DNA of 64,000 bases, from contig JAKJXP020000108.1 of the NCBI GenBank assembly GCA_022225965.2, forward strand, positions 1 to 64,000. Reading direction: 5' to 3'. Below, in pieces: positions 1 through 10,043 of this stretch. The position numbers and the translations under genes were made by a program. A model generated the notes under the pieces. That model was not told where the DNA came from, did not search any database, and was given only the letters and a program-made list of their open reading frames with translations. Positions within the stretch are counted from its first letter, which is position 1; every line of letters starts with the position of its first letter. The DNA is from Diatrype stigma (lineage: Eukaryota; Ascomycota; Sordariomycetes; Xylariales; Diatrypaceae).

Positions 1-406
1 GCAGGAAGAAACACGCGGTTTCCTAGGTGCCCAGCCGTCCCTCCCGCTCCTGGGCCGGGTGTACCGCTTCCACGTGGACCAGGAACAGGAACGCCTTGCC
101 TTGCCTTACTTCCGCCCCCCCCCCCCCCCCCCCCCCCCCCAGTAGGTAATGTATGATACCAGGTACTTCGTATATGGCGGCCTTCCGGAGTTGGATGGCG
201 CCCGGGCTCGATGGATAGGGTTATCAATCAAATGGCACCAGCTGGCAAGTTGATACACGCTCCCTCGCCGTAGCCACCTGCCACCTGGCGGAGCTCAAAC
301 AAGCTCCCGTCCCGATGTCCCTCCCAACCTCAATCTGTGTCACGAATAGAACAACAACTACGAGCTCTTCCACCGAGCAGACCATAAGCTATCATACCCC
401 TTTATT
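1..406. other. Upstream spacer of the TTI2-like gene
   Basis: No gene was recognised here. The stretch holds a long C homopolymer and otherwise ordinary sequence, and it probably includes the promoter and 5' leader of the plus-strand gene that starts at 407. Confidence 0.5.
115..140. repeat. Poly-C tract, 26 nt
   Basis: An uninterrupted run of 26 C residues is read directly from the sequence. Tracts of this length are prone to slippage and to assembly length error. Confidence 0.95.
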
Positions 407-2603
407 ATGACGGAAAATCCTATATTTGAAGGTCTCGTCAAGGCCTTGGGAGGTCTCGGAATCGCCGAGTCTTCCTCTGGAATACCCGAGGAAATCCAGA
501 GCTGTAAAGTCTTCTCCTTGCTGACCCGCATTTCCTTCACCCGCTAATCTGATTTATACCAAAGCCGTTCCGGATCAAGTAACGGCACAAGACGTGGTCC
601 GGCTCTTTTCAGACCATACTGCTGTAAGGGATCCCTCCTTGCATATGTATACGCAGCATAATTTTATCTATGTCGAGGTGTGGCCTGACCTGAATTTATC
701 CCTTATAGGACCCGGTTGACGTGCTTCGAGCCGTCTACGTCCTCCTAGGAAGCAGACGTGGTATCACTATAAGTGATAATGACGTTGAAGAGAATCGGAA
801 GGCTTTGCGAGAGATCGCAGAGCATGTTGGAAACGCTATGCTCCCAATTCTCGATATTGAGCCTTCTGATGAGGGTGTGTGGAGCCCCTTTCCAAAAAGA
901 TGGCAACTACTAACCATCACACTAGACAAGACAGACTACAAAAGCCTGGAATTAAAAGGTCAGCTAGGTCTCCGGATCTTGAACAGCTTGACAGAAAAGT
1001 ACGACGTCGAACTCGGCAGCCGAACTCTCATCTCTACCGTGGCGTTCAGCAGCAGCGATGACTCGTGGACCACCACGGCGTCTGCGGAACTATCCCGAAA
1101 GCTGCTCGAGGACCACTTCGGATCCCAGGTGGAGCAGCAGCAGAAGCGTGCCAGGTTCATAGCGGAAGATGTGCTGTACGACTTCCTACGTCCTCTCTTC
1201 TCCAAGTCACGCCCCGCGACGGTGACCGCGTCGGGCCGCAAGGCCGAGTTCGTAGAGCCGAGCCGATACGACAACGCGAGCGCCGAGGCCGAGGCCCAGA
1301 AGCCGTGGAAGTACGGACGGCGGTACGCCATCACTGTCTTTGGGTGGGCTTTGCTGAATTCGGATGTAGGTCTTTCTTCTTCCATACACCACTACGCATT
1401 GCCTTCCCTTTTTTCCTTCCCTATTGATCTGGCATTCAAGCCACTCACCTAGCCGACGATCCGTCTACTTACCTCGATGCACACCTTTTCACCCTCGCCC
1501 CTACGGTAATTCCGTCGTATTCCTCGAGAGACCATCTAACCCCCTTTCAACATTCGTAGGAAAGCATACTACAAAAGAGCTGGCACCTCTTCACGCCAGT
1601 CCTGCTGACGCTCCTCGACGAGCCGCAGACAGCCCTCAAAGTGCGTGCCCTGAGCCTGTTCCGCTCCTTCTGGGCCCGGTGCCCGGCGGACTTAATGCGC
1701 CAAACGGGACTAGCTCAGGTTTTTGAGGACGCCATCTTCCCTGCCGTGCTCTACTTGCCGGAGCTGACGCCAGTGGACGAGTCCGTGGTCATCCTCGGCG
1801 CGGCCTATCCTGCGCTTATGGCTATAGCCGGAATCGGCATCGGTATCGATTCCGAATCAAGGGCAACTACCGATGAACTGCAGCAGAACAGCGGCAATCC
1901 TTTCGACACGTTTACAGCGGAGCAGCAGAAGCTGCTGGCTAGGATCATTAGGGAAGGCATTTTAGTCGGTTACCACCATGCGAGCGAACACGTGCGGTTG
2001 GTCGAACTTCTCTGCGAGCAACTCCGTTACATTATAAACAGAATGGGTATTCTCACTATCAAACACTTGAAGGTCCGTATTGCTTCCTTTTATTGCAGCC
2101 CAGTTGTTCACATTACGCCGCCCCGACGGCCCCATAAGGAAAGAACAATGCGCCTGAAAGCATAATACTGAGAACGCCGGAAACATGCGATATGCTAACA
2201 TCATTTTCGTTTCCAGCACCTCATACCCATGGTCACTGAAATCATCACTGAGCCGTTCGGCACCCAATACCCCCCAGGGCTATCGGCGGCCATCCGACTG
2301 CTACATGCGATCCTGCGCACGTGCTGGCCGAGGATCCCGCACTACAGCAACGACATCATCAAGGCCCTGATGATCTGCTGGCTGAATGTCGAAGAGGAGG
2401 ACTCGTTCCCCGGCGACGACGGCCACCCGGGCGCTGCCGAGTTAGAAGCAGAACTGACCAAGGCTGCCGACATGCTTTCCGCCGTGATGAGGGCAGCTGA
2501 CATAGACATGTACGAGCGTGTATCGCCGCTCATCAAAACCGAACCGCACTTAGGAAAGTTGTTCAAGTCTGCCAGTATCACCACCACTACCAGCGACGCA
2601 TGA
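407..2603 (+). CDS. tti2: TELO2-interacting protein 2 (Tti2) family
   Basis: Likely the Tti2 subunit of the Tel2-Tti1-Tti2 (TTT) co-chaperone, which matures PIKK kinases such as Tor and ATM/ATR with Hsp90. The model has five exons: 407-503, 565-623, 709-1365, 1560-2072 and 2217-2603, giving 570 aa. All introns are GT..AG, with CTAAT, CTGAC and GCTAAC branch-like sites, and the phases agree throughout. The family call rests on the last third: a helical block ending HLIPMVTEI, then YPPGLSAAIRLLHAILRTCW and KALMICWLNVEEED, which matches the C-terminal pattern I know from Tti2 proteins. The protein appears all-helical (HEAT-like), with no signal peptide or membrane segment. The first two exons are short and weakly conserved, so the start is less certain than the body. 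The gene converges on the phosphatase gene downstream, with about 200 bp between stop codons. Confidence 0.75.
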
Positions 2604-2805
2604 TACATATACCAAACCCAAATATACTCACTTGCGCAATAGGAATAGGTAGGTATACTTCATAAACAGCGTCTGAGCAAAGCAAGCAAAACAAGGACAC
2701 AAAGCATTGTTTCTTCTTTCTCCCCTACTTCATTCAGTGTCCCCTGAATGTTTCGCTCAACGGGGTTTCCATGGCAGCCGCAGTTGCAGCAGCAGTAGTC
2801 GAATC

Positions 2806-5800
2806 CTAGTCGACAGGCTGCTGCTTGAAGAGCGACTTGCCGCGGAGCCACTTCCTATAGGCCTTGTAGCGCTTCTTGGCGAGGTCGCCGTCTACGACCG
2901 TGAGCGGGCTGTCGCCGATGCGGAGCAGCTCCGCGTAGGCCGCGACGTCCTCCTCTTCCTCTTTCGAAGAGATCCCACCCAGCCCTTCCGTCTGCCAGCT
3001 GCCGTACAGGTACCCGCGGTACTCTGACGCGGCAGCCGCGGCGGCTGTGGCATCGTCGTCGTCGCCGGCGGCCCCACCCCCACCACCGCCAAGGTGGTGG
3101 TTCTGGTGGTTCTGCTGCTGTTGATGGTGCAGATCAGCGTAGACGCCGCCGCCCCCGCCGAAGAAATCGTCCTCGTTGCTCGACACAACCAGCGGCAGCG
3201 TCTGCGGGTGCGTCACGTACGACGCGTAGTCTTCCATCTCCTGCGCGCTCACGCTCGGGTTCAGCGACTCGTGCACCACCTGCGTGAAGGTCCACTGCGC
3301 CGCCTTGGTCTTCTCCTTGTGCTTCGCCGCCTCGGCCATGTGGGCCGCCAGCGCGCGCCGCCGCTCCGCCGTCTGCTCCTTCATGATGCTTTGCGGCACC
3401 ATCATCGACGTGCCACCACCGCCTCCTGGGGACCCCGTCTGCTGCGACATGGGCTGCAGCCACCGCTGGATGGAGATGCCCCTTGAGTGGCCGTTGCTGC
3501 CACTACCACCGCCGCCCTTCCCGATCGGCGAGTTTATCATAGAAGCTGTATCGCCGCTACGGCCTTCCCCCGCCGTCGTCCTAGCGTTGTCGTCCCTGTT
3601 GTTATTATTATTCCTGTTGCTGCTGTTATTTTTACTGCGCGCCTCCTGCGGGTCGACAATGACGACCTCTTTCTTAGTCGGGGCCTTCTTCTTGTCGTTC
3701 ACCTCCTGCTGGTGTTGGTGCTCGGCGGCGGCGCGCTCGTCGTTCCGCACCCGGAATGGGCTCAGGTCGTACTTGCCCTCCTGTGTCGACTTGAAGGGGA
3801 TGTACTTGATGGTCGAGTTCATCTTGTAGGGAAACATCTTCATGAAGGAGGACAGCGTCGCGGGGCGGTAGTACTCGAGCCAGTAGTCATCGTAGAACGA
3901 GACGGGCTTCGGCGGGCCGCCCCTATCGGCCTGGGGTGGCGGGTGGTAGGCCGGCAGGGTCCGCTTCTCGAGGTGCTCCGGCGTGTACCATCGCATGTAG
4001 TGGCGGCCGACGCGCTGGGACCAGGCGCGCGGGTCAGCGTGGTGCAGATAGTAGTCGGTGGCCAAGTCCCAGAGCATGGGCTGGCCCTGGGAGAAGATGT
4101 AGTTGCCGAGGAAGAGGTTGTAGGCCTCCTGGCGCTGGCTGTCCATGAAGGAGTTGTTGTAGTAGCGCTTGAAGCTCTCGATCATGTCGCGCGAATGGCT
4201 CGTCCACTGGTTGATCTTGCGGTACGTCTCCATGGTGTTGACGAGCTGCGAGCCGCCGTACTGCACGGCGATGGTGTCGCCGTGGTCGTGCCACATGTGC
4301 GTGAAGAGGTTGACGGCGTCGGTGTCGTACTCGACCGACGCCTCCTCGATGATGCCCAGCGCGTGCAGCTGGTAGCCGAGCGCGCGCTTGCCGATGACGA
4401 ACTGCGCCGCGTTGGTGCGGTCCAGGCAGTCGATGCAGTTGGTGCGCGCCACGCCGTTCTGGACCTGCATGGGGAACATGACGCCGTCGCCGTTGTGGAA
4501 GAAGCCCGTCGTGGTGACGACCGACTCAGCGATGCTCTCGAGCGTGCCGATGACGTTCTGGTCCCGGCTCTTGGCTGCCCGGCTCATGTCCCACGCCTCG
4601 TGGTAGATGCGGTGCTCCTCCGGCAGGAACTGGTTCAGGTAGTCGATGGCGTTGGTGTACTCCACCAGCAGCTTCGACTCGCGCGGCGTCCGCTCCTTGG
4701 CCTTAATCAGGTTCAACACGTAGATGGGCGACCCGTACCGCTCGAACAGGTTGTCGAAGTGGAGCGCCGCCGCCGTGTAGAACGGGTCCACCAGGTTCAG
4801 CTCGATCGGCGGCTTCGGCGTCACGCCCGTGTTGTCCTGCGTCCAGTACAGCGGGATCGAGCCGCGGTGCTGCACGTACGAGGTGTATTGGGGGCTGGCG
4901 AAGAGCTTGGGGCCGGGCAAATGGAACGAGGTCGTCAGCGATTCGGACACGATCTGCTCCGTCTCCACATCGTTGGCAACGTAGCCTAGGTCGTTGGCAC
5001 CGCGCTTCAAGAACCTGGCGCCGGCGAAGAACCGCGATCGCCTGGCTATGATGGTGATGTGAGCCGTTCTGCCGTATATGGATATGGCGGCCTGGTCGAT
5101 GTAGCCGTGTATGATGGGGCGACACCAGTCGAAGGAGTCATGCAGAGCGTCGGATGCGGGTGACAGGAGATGGCTATTCCAGACAAACATAGAGTTGTAA
5201 TCATCGTACGTGGCCCCGGGAAGACCATCAATCAAGGCAGTTCGTTCTCTCGTGATGTTGTGCTGTAGGCTCCTCGTGATATCATAAGAGTAACTGTAAT
5301 AGAAAGATCGGGTCAGGTCAAGGTTGTTCAATATGGCCAGGAACCGCGACTCTTCCATATTCCGCACGTCGGGCTTGTACTTCGGGGGCGTGAGGGGGAT
5401 GAGCTCGGTCCCGTCGACCTGGTAGACGTAGTGGCCCCCGATCATGGCCACGGTGCTCTTCTTGGTGATGAGCAGCATGTAGTAGGGGCCGGTGAACTTG
5501 ATGAAGCCCAGCAGGCCCCAGGCGGTGGACCGCTGCTTGATGCCGCCGGTGCTCTTGTTGCCGTCGTCGATGGTGTCCAGCAGGGCGTTCATCTCGCGGG
5601 GGCTGTAGACGGTGCGGTCGTCGACGATGGTCAGCTCCGAGTCCGGCTCGTGCGTGTTGCGGTCGATCTTGAGGATCCGGTACCGCCGCTCCATCACGTC
5701 CCCGCCCACGAGGTAGTACCGGCTCGCCGTCTCGTACAGCGTGAACTTGTGCATCTTGTAGAGCGACCGCGCCGCCGCCCCCGCCGCCCCGCGCGCCGAC

Positions 5801-6549
5801 CGCGACGGCGGCCGCGTTCCCCCTCCTCCTCCCTTGCGCTTTTCACGATCACCGCGGCCTTCTTCATCATTGTCGTCATCGTAGTCATCGCCATCGGCGC
5901 CGACGCGGTCGTAGTAGTAGTCGTCGTCATCGACAGTGGCTAGCTTCTCCCCTAGCCCCCCCAGTAGCGACGACCCCTTCTCTCCCCCTCCTCCTCCTGC
6001 CCCGCGCGCCGCCGTCGGGGCCCCCGCGTCCGGGCTGCTCGTCCGCACGAACGGCTTCGCGACCGCGGGCTCCTCCTCGTCGTCGTCGTCGTCGAGCGCG
6101 GCCGCGTGGTGGCCCTTGCCGCTCTTCTGCGCCTGCGCGTGGTGGTACGCCGCTAGCGTCTCGCTGCTGGCGCTGTTCTGCAGGAGCGGGAAGGCGGGCT
6201 CCTCCTCAGGTGGCGGTGGTGGCGGTGGTGCGGGTGCGGGTGCGGGTGCGGGTGCGGGTGCTGCTGATGTTGTTGCTGTCACCGATGGCGTTGGTGCTGA
6301 CGGCAGCGGTCCTGGTGGCAGCTTATTCTCGGTCGTGGCGGAGGAGGAGGTGGTGCTGGTAGAGGCGGCGGAAGACCGGGAGGATGGTCTGATGACTGCG
6401 GCGACCGCGGGTACTTCTTCACTATTGTTGTTGCTATTACTGCCCAGGCTGTTGTTGTTGTTGTCGGACGGCTGGGAGGATGAAGTCGGACCCCCCTCCG
6501 GCCCCTTGGCTCCGTCTGGTTGTTCAGTTGCCTCTGTTGCTGCTGCCAT
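2806..6549 (-). CDS. fig4: FIG4-type polyphosphoinositide phosphatase (SAC domain)
   Basis: PI(3,5)P2 5-phosphatase of the vacuolar/endosomal Fab1-Vac14-Fig4 complex. It is a single uninterrupted frame of 1247 aa. An open frame continues four codons upstream, but the first ATG is at 6549. The SAC region starts near residue 268 with KFTLYETASRYYLVGG and KYRIL-like FIG4 signatures. The catalytic CX5R(T) loop reads CIDCLDRTNAAQF near residue 705. The protein is longer than yeast Fig4 (about 880 aa) because of two low-complexity extensions: about 265 N-terminal residues rich in Ser, Asn, Asp and Ala-Pro (including an encoded AP dipeptide run at about 6231-6262), and a C-terminal tail rich in Gly, Asn, Gln and His. 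The tails look disordered. An intron inside them cannot be excluded, because low-complexity sequence gives no conservation to check. The catalytic core looks intact. Confidence 0.93.
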   Translation of the reverse strand: MAAATEATEQPDGAKGPEGGPTSSSQPSDNNNNSLGSNSNNNSEEVPAVAAVIRPSSRSSAASTSTTSSSATTENKLPPGPLPSAPTPSVTATTSAAPAPAPAPAPAPPPPPPPEEEPAFPLLQNSASSETLAAYHHAQAQKSGKGHHAAALDDDDDEEEPAVAKPFVRTSSPDAGAPTAARGAGGGGGEKGSSLLGGLGEKLATVDDDDYYYDRVGADGDDYDDDNDEEGRGDREKRKGGGGGTRPPSRSARGAAGAAARSLYKMHKFTLYETASRYYLVGGDVMERRYRILKIDRNTHEPDSELTIVDDRTVYSPREMNALLDTIDDGNKSTGGIKQRSTAWGLLGFIKFTGPYYMLLITKKSTVAMIGGHYVYQVDGTELIPLTPPKYKPDVRNMEESRFLAILNNLDLTRSFYYSYSYDITRSLQHNITRERTALIDGLPGATYDDYNSMFVWNSHLLSPASDALHDSFDWCRPIIHGYIDQAAISIYGRTAHITIIARRSRFFAGARFLKRGANDLGYVANDVETEQIVSESLTTSFHLPGPKLFASPQYTSYVQHRGSIPLYWTQDNTGVTPKPPIELNLVDPFYTAAALHFDNLFERYGSPIYVLNLIKAKERTPRESKLLVEYTNAIDYLNQFLPEEHRIYHEAWDMSRAAKSRDQNVIGTLESIAESVVTTTGFFHNGDGVMFPMQVQNGVARTNCIDCLDRTNAAQFVIGKRALGYQLHALGIIEEASVEYDTDAVNLFTHMWHDHGDTIAVQYGGSQLVNTMETYRKINQWTSHSRDMIESFKRYYNNSFMDSQRQEAYNLFLGNYIFSQGQPMLWDLATDYYLHHADPRAWSQRVGRHYMRWYTPEHLEKRTLPAYHPPPQADRGGPPKPVSFYDDYWLEYYRPATLSSFMKMFPYKMNSTIKYIPFKSTQEGKYDLSPFRVRNDERAAAEHQHQQEVNDKKKAPTKKEVVIVDPQEARSKNNSSNRNNNNNRDDNARTTAGEGRSGDTASMINSPIGKGGGGSGSNGHSRGISIQRWLQPMSQQTGSPGGGGGTSMMVPQSIMKEQTAERRRALAAHMAEAAKHKEKTKAAQWTFTQVVHESLNPSVSAQEMEDYASYVTHPQTLPLVVSSNEDDFFGGGGGVYADLHHQQQQNHQNHHLGGGGGGAAGDDDDATAAAAAASEYRGYLYGSWQTEGLGGISSKEEEEDVAAYAELLRIGDSPLTVVDGDLAKKRYKAYRKWLRGKSLFKQQPVD

Positions 6550-6566
6550 CGCGCAGTCCACGAGCT

Positions 6567-6572
6567 GTCGTT

Positions 6573-6610
<38 letters not shown>
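6567..6610. repeat. GTTGTC hexanucleotide repeat in the FIG4 5' leader
   Basis: About seven imperfect copies of gttgtc (CAACGA/GACAAC on the FIG4 mRNA strand) end about 18 bp upstream of the FIG4 ATG. They would lie in the 5' UTR as an unstructured CAA-rich leader, or in the core promoter. Confidence 0.85.
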
Positions 6611-7234
6611 CCCTAATGCTGCAGCTATCCGGCACATGCTAATATTATATTATGAATTAAGAAAAGACTGGAAAGAGTAGCAAGTATCATCAGAGGGTAG
6701 AGCGGGTAGTCAAACGTGAAGGCGTGCCAGCCTTGCACGTGAATAGGTGTATAGGTATATGGCCTGGTTGTATGATACCTACTCAAGTACTTTACGTGGG
6801 ACGGAGCTCCAGTCGTCCCCGCGATCTTGACGTAACTAAACAGCCCAAAACAATGAAGATGAAACCATGAATTTAGGGCCATCTAAAACCTAGCTCGGCA
6901 ACCGGGGCTATCCCTGTCAGCTACACCCTTGCAGTTGCCGGGATAGCGTCGTACTAATGCTAATATGATCATACCTGTATGTATGTGGGCACCTATGCAA
7001 GCACTTTATGCAGTGTCCCCAGGTACGATACATCGAGAACCCGATACATCATCTACAATGAAAACCTTAGCTACCCAGGTAGTCCCTACCGTATTGTACG
7101 TTATTAAGGTGTTCTTGTGAATCAACATTTACCCAAAACTTCTAATCTTTACCTGTCTTTGATTGATCTCGTATTCGATTTATACCATCACCATGTACTC
7201 AAATTACCGGCTATGTTGTGTATATGACATACTC
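6611..7234. other. Spacer between FIG4 and the subtilase gene
   Basis: No gene was recognised. This is AT-richer sequence holding the FIG4 promoter and the 3' region of the subtilase, which is on the same strand. Confidence 0.5.
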
Positions 7235-10043
7235 TTATACGTAGTTCAGCGTGAATGGAACTGACTCAACAACCTCCCAATCCTCAGTCTTGTTGGCGTC
7301 ACCAAATATCTTCAATGCACTCGTCACTAGCTTATATGTTCCTGCTTCCACGACTCCCCCATCTGCCAAACTTCCAGTGAAAGTAAAGCTGTAGCCTGTC
7401 CGAGGCACGAACTTCAGAGGAAGCTCAGGGAGCTGTCCTACGCTCTTCGTTCCGAGCCAGTTGTAGGTTGGGAGGCTTGTGTTACCACTTATAGGCACAA
7501 CGTCTATATGCAGCTCCTGCGAACCGATGGTGGGAAGCACCACGAGCTTGGGATAGGCACTTGCTGCGGAGTTTGAGCCAGGTCGCGGGATGGAGAAGCT
7601 GGTGTTTGCTGGTATGGGGATGTTGAAATGGTTGTCGGTAGAGGACAAAAACACGCCTCCCGCGCCTGCGTTTTCATTGAACCATGGCCGCAATATTGGG
7701 GCGTCGTACAGGCTTCCCGCCACGCCAAGATACGGGACCACCAGAGATGAGTTGTCCGTTCCGTTGAGCGTTATATATCCACCGTACACCGGTAGCAAGG
7801 TTGCATTTAAACCAGCGCTCGACGGCGGCTCAGCCGTAAAGGCAACATCGGCACTGCCACCGGCTGGGACAGTGACCTTGTCAGTCTCAAACGTGATCTC
7901 CGCCCAATCCTCCACGGTCGGGGGTGGGAAACGGGCCGCGCTTAACGTGCCCAGGCCATAAGAATAAACCGTAACGGACTTCGCGTGGCCGAGGGTGAAG
8001 GTCACATCTTCAGTGCCTGTGTTCTCTAGGCTGAAGGTATGGTTACCGGTAAAGTGATCGCTGTCGTTGAAAGAGATGGAGCTCACGCTCGGGATGACCG
8101 TCGCGTATGCAGCATCGTAGGCCTGGATCAGGCCAGCGCCCTGCTGGGCCACGGGAGCGAGGAGGTCGTAGGCCTTGGTCTCGTCATTCCACTGGTTCGG
8201 CTTCGAGGTGGCAGAGAGGATTCTCCGGAGAGTATGTGCGTCTAAGGTACCTCGCTTCTCGCCAACCAGGGCAAAGACGGCCGCCGCGAAGGGGCACGCC
8301 ATTGAAGTTCCGGCGTTCACGGCATACTCGCCTTGCTTGATAGGGAACGTCGACAGGATCCAGCCGCCCGGGGCTAGGAATTGGGGCTTCACTTCAACTT
8401 CCCACGTCGGACCCCAACTCGTGAGGGGGCTCGTGTAGCCAGCAGCCGGTCCGTTACTCAGGTCCACCACGGCAGGACGAGCAGAGTCCACGTCCACGAT
8501 TCGTAATGTGACGTTTTCACCCGCTTTGAGCACCTCTATCCACTCATTTGCTTGCTTTGGCGTCGTATTGCCAGTGCCCAGAATACCGTCTGCGTAAACA
8601 TAGGGTTCATCCATACCGCTAGAACATGGCAATTAACAAAAAGCCGCTTTTAGATATAAACGATCGAACTTACTTGTCGTCTGGCATATAGAACATGATA
8701 TATTTACCACCCTTGGCAGCCACATTCTTAGCTTGGGCATCGTATTGACACGCCGAAGCCGTCCTGAGCAAAGTAATGCTAGTTGACAGATCCGGAGTAT
8801 CGTCCGGTAAGGGCTCGCAAGCATCATCTTCTATCGTCGTGTTGTAACTCGCGGCCCAGAGAGGCAGCGTCAGGTTCGTCTCGGCAAGAGTCGGATGGCC
8901 CTGTTTCCAGCCGAACTTGGACTCAGTTCCGTTCGTCGACGTCGACGACCAGAACCCAGCCGTGACGATCGAAGGCAGCACAGTGTTATGGGCGGACCCG
9001 ATGCCCGCCACGCTCAGGCCCGACGCCGGGCTCGCGGCCGTCCACACGCCCAGGTTCCCGGAGTTGCCCAGGGCGACGACGACGGGGACGCCGGCGTCGG
9101 CGATGCGGGAGGCGGCGACGGCCCAGGGGTCACCGGCCCAGCCCGAGTCGTCTCCCGCCGAGCACGAGATGATGTCGCTGCCCTCCTCGTAGGCGCGGTT
9201 GAAGGCCGCGATGAGGATCTCGTTGGTCGTGTATCCCGGGCACCCGCTGACCTTGTACATGCCGAGTGTCACGTCGGGCGCCGCCCCCGTGAACCCCATC
9301 TCGTTCGGCTGCGCCATCACGATGCCCGCCACGTGTGTCCCGTGACCCTGGCAGCTATCGAATGGGTCCGGGTCCGGCGCCGGAGCGTCCGAGCCCGACG
9401 CGTAGTCGTCGCCCGTCAGGTCCCAGCCGTACGCCACCCGGCACCCCGACCCGAAGCACCCGCCCAGCGCCGGGTGCGTGTAGTCCACCCCCGTGTCCAC
9501 CACGCCGATCCGGATCCCCTTGCCCGTCAGGCCTTCGGCCCGGAGCTTGTCGACCTGCGTCATGACGTGCGTGCTGTAGGTGTCCTCAGCGCCCTCTTCT
9601 GCTGCTGCTGCTGCTGCTGCTTCCCGCCGCCGCCGCCGCCGCTGCTCCTGCGAGGCAGGAGTGGTGGTACCGTTCTGGTGCGGCTCCAGCTTGGGGAACT
9701 GGATGCCTCGCACCGGCCAGATCTCCTTGACATGCGCCTTGCCGAGGATCTTGCTGACGGTGGCAGCGGCGGTTTTGGGCTCGTGTTCACTAGCGTTGGC
9801 GAGCCGGAACGACGCCCCCTTAAAAAGCTGATAATTCAGATCCATGCGGTGGTCGACGGCCAGGCCGTCCGCGCGCAGCTCATCGTACAGCGAGCTGGCC
9901 TCAGCCCCCTCGTTAAACTCCACGATGTAGGCCCCGGGGACGATTGCGTTGTCTCGCGCCTGCGTCGTAGTAGCATCGGCGACAGTAGCGGCGGAGGAGC
10001 TAACGAGACCCAACAGGGCCAGCCCAGATTTTGCAATCCTCAT
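7235..10043 (-). CDS. Secreted subtilisin-like serine protease (S8, Vpr-like)
   Basis: Extracellular endopeptidase of the large S8A subtilase class. Two exons, 10043-8674 and 8618-7235, separated by a 55-nt intron (GTAAGT..TTCTAG), give 917 aa. Visible in order are a signal peptide (MRIAKSGLALLGLVSSSAAT); an I9-type propeptide with PGAYIVEFNEG; the catalytic Asp in GVVDTGVDYTHP (about residue 182); the His in GHGTHVAGI (about 232); a PA-like insertion around the intron (GKYIMFYMPDD); the Ser in GTSMACPFAAAV (about 561); and a C-terminal region rich in beta strands with NGT/NHT glycosylation sites, as in the Fn3-like tail of these enzymes. A short poly-Ala run encoded by GCN repeats lies between the propeptide and the catalytic domain. 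The full triad and signal peptide suggest an active secreted enzyme, probably used in protein degradation outside the cell. Confidence 0.93.

Noticed and set aside
3487..4989. 500-codon open frame on the plus strand opposite FIG4
   Set aside because: It lies antisense to the conserved SAC domain, and its product is a low-complexity Val/Leu/Arg/Ala-rich sequence, as expected from the GC-rich antisense of a real gene.
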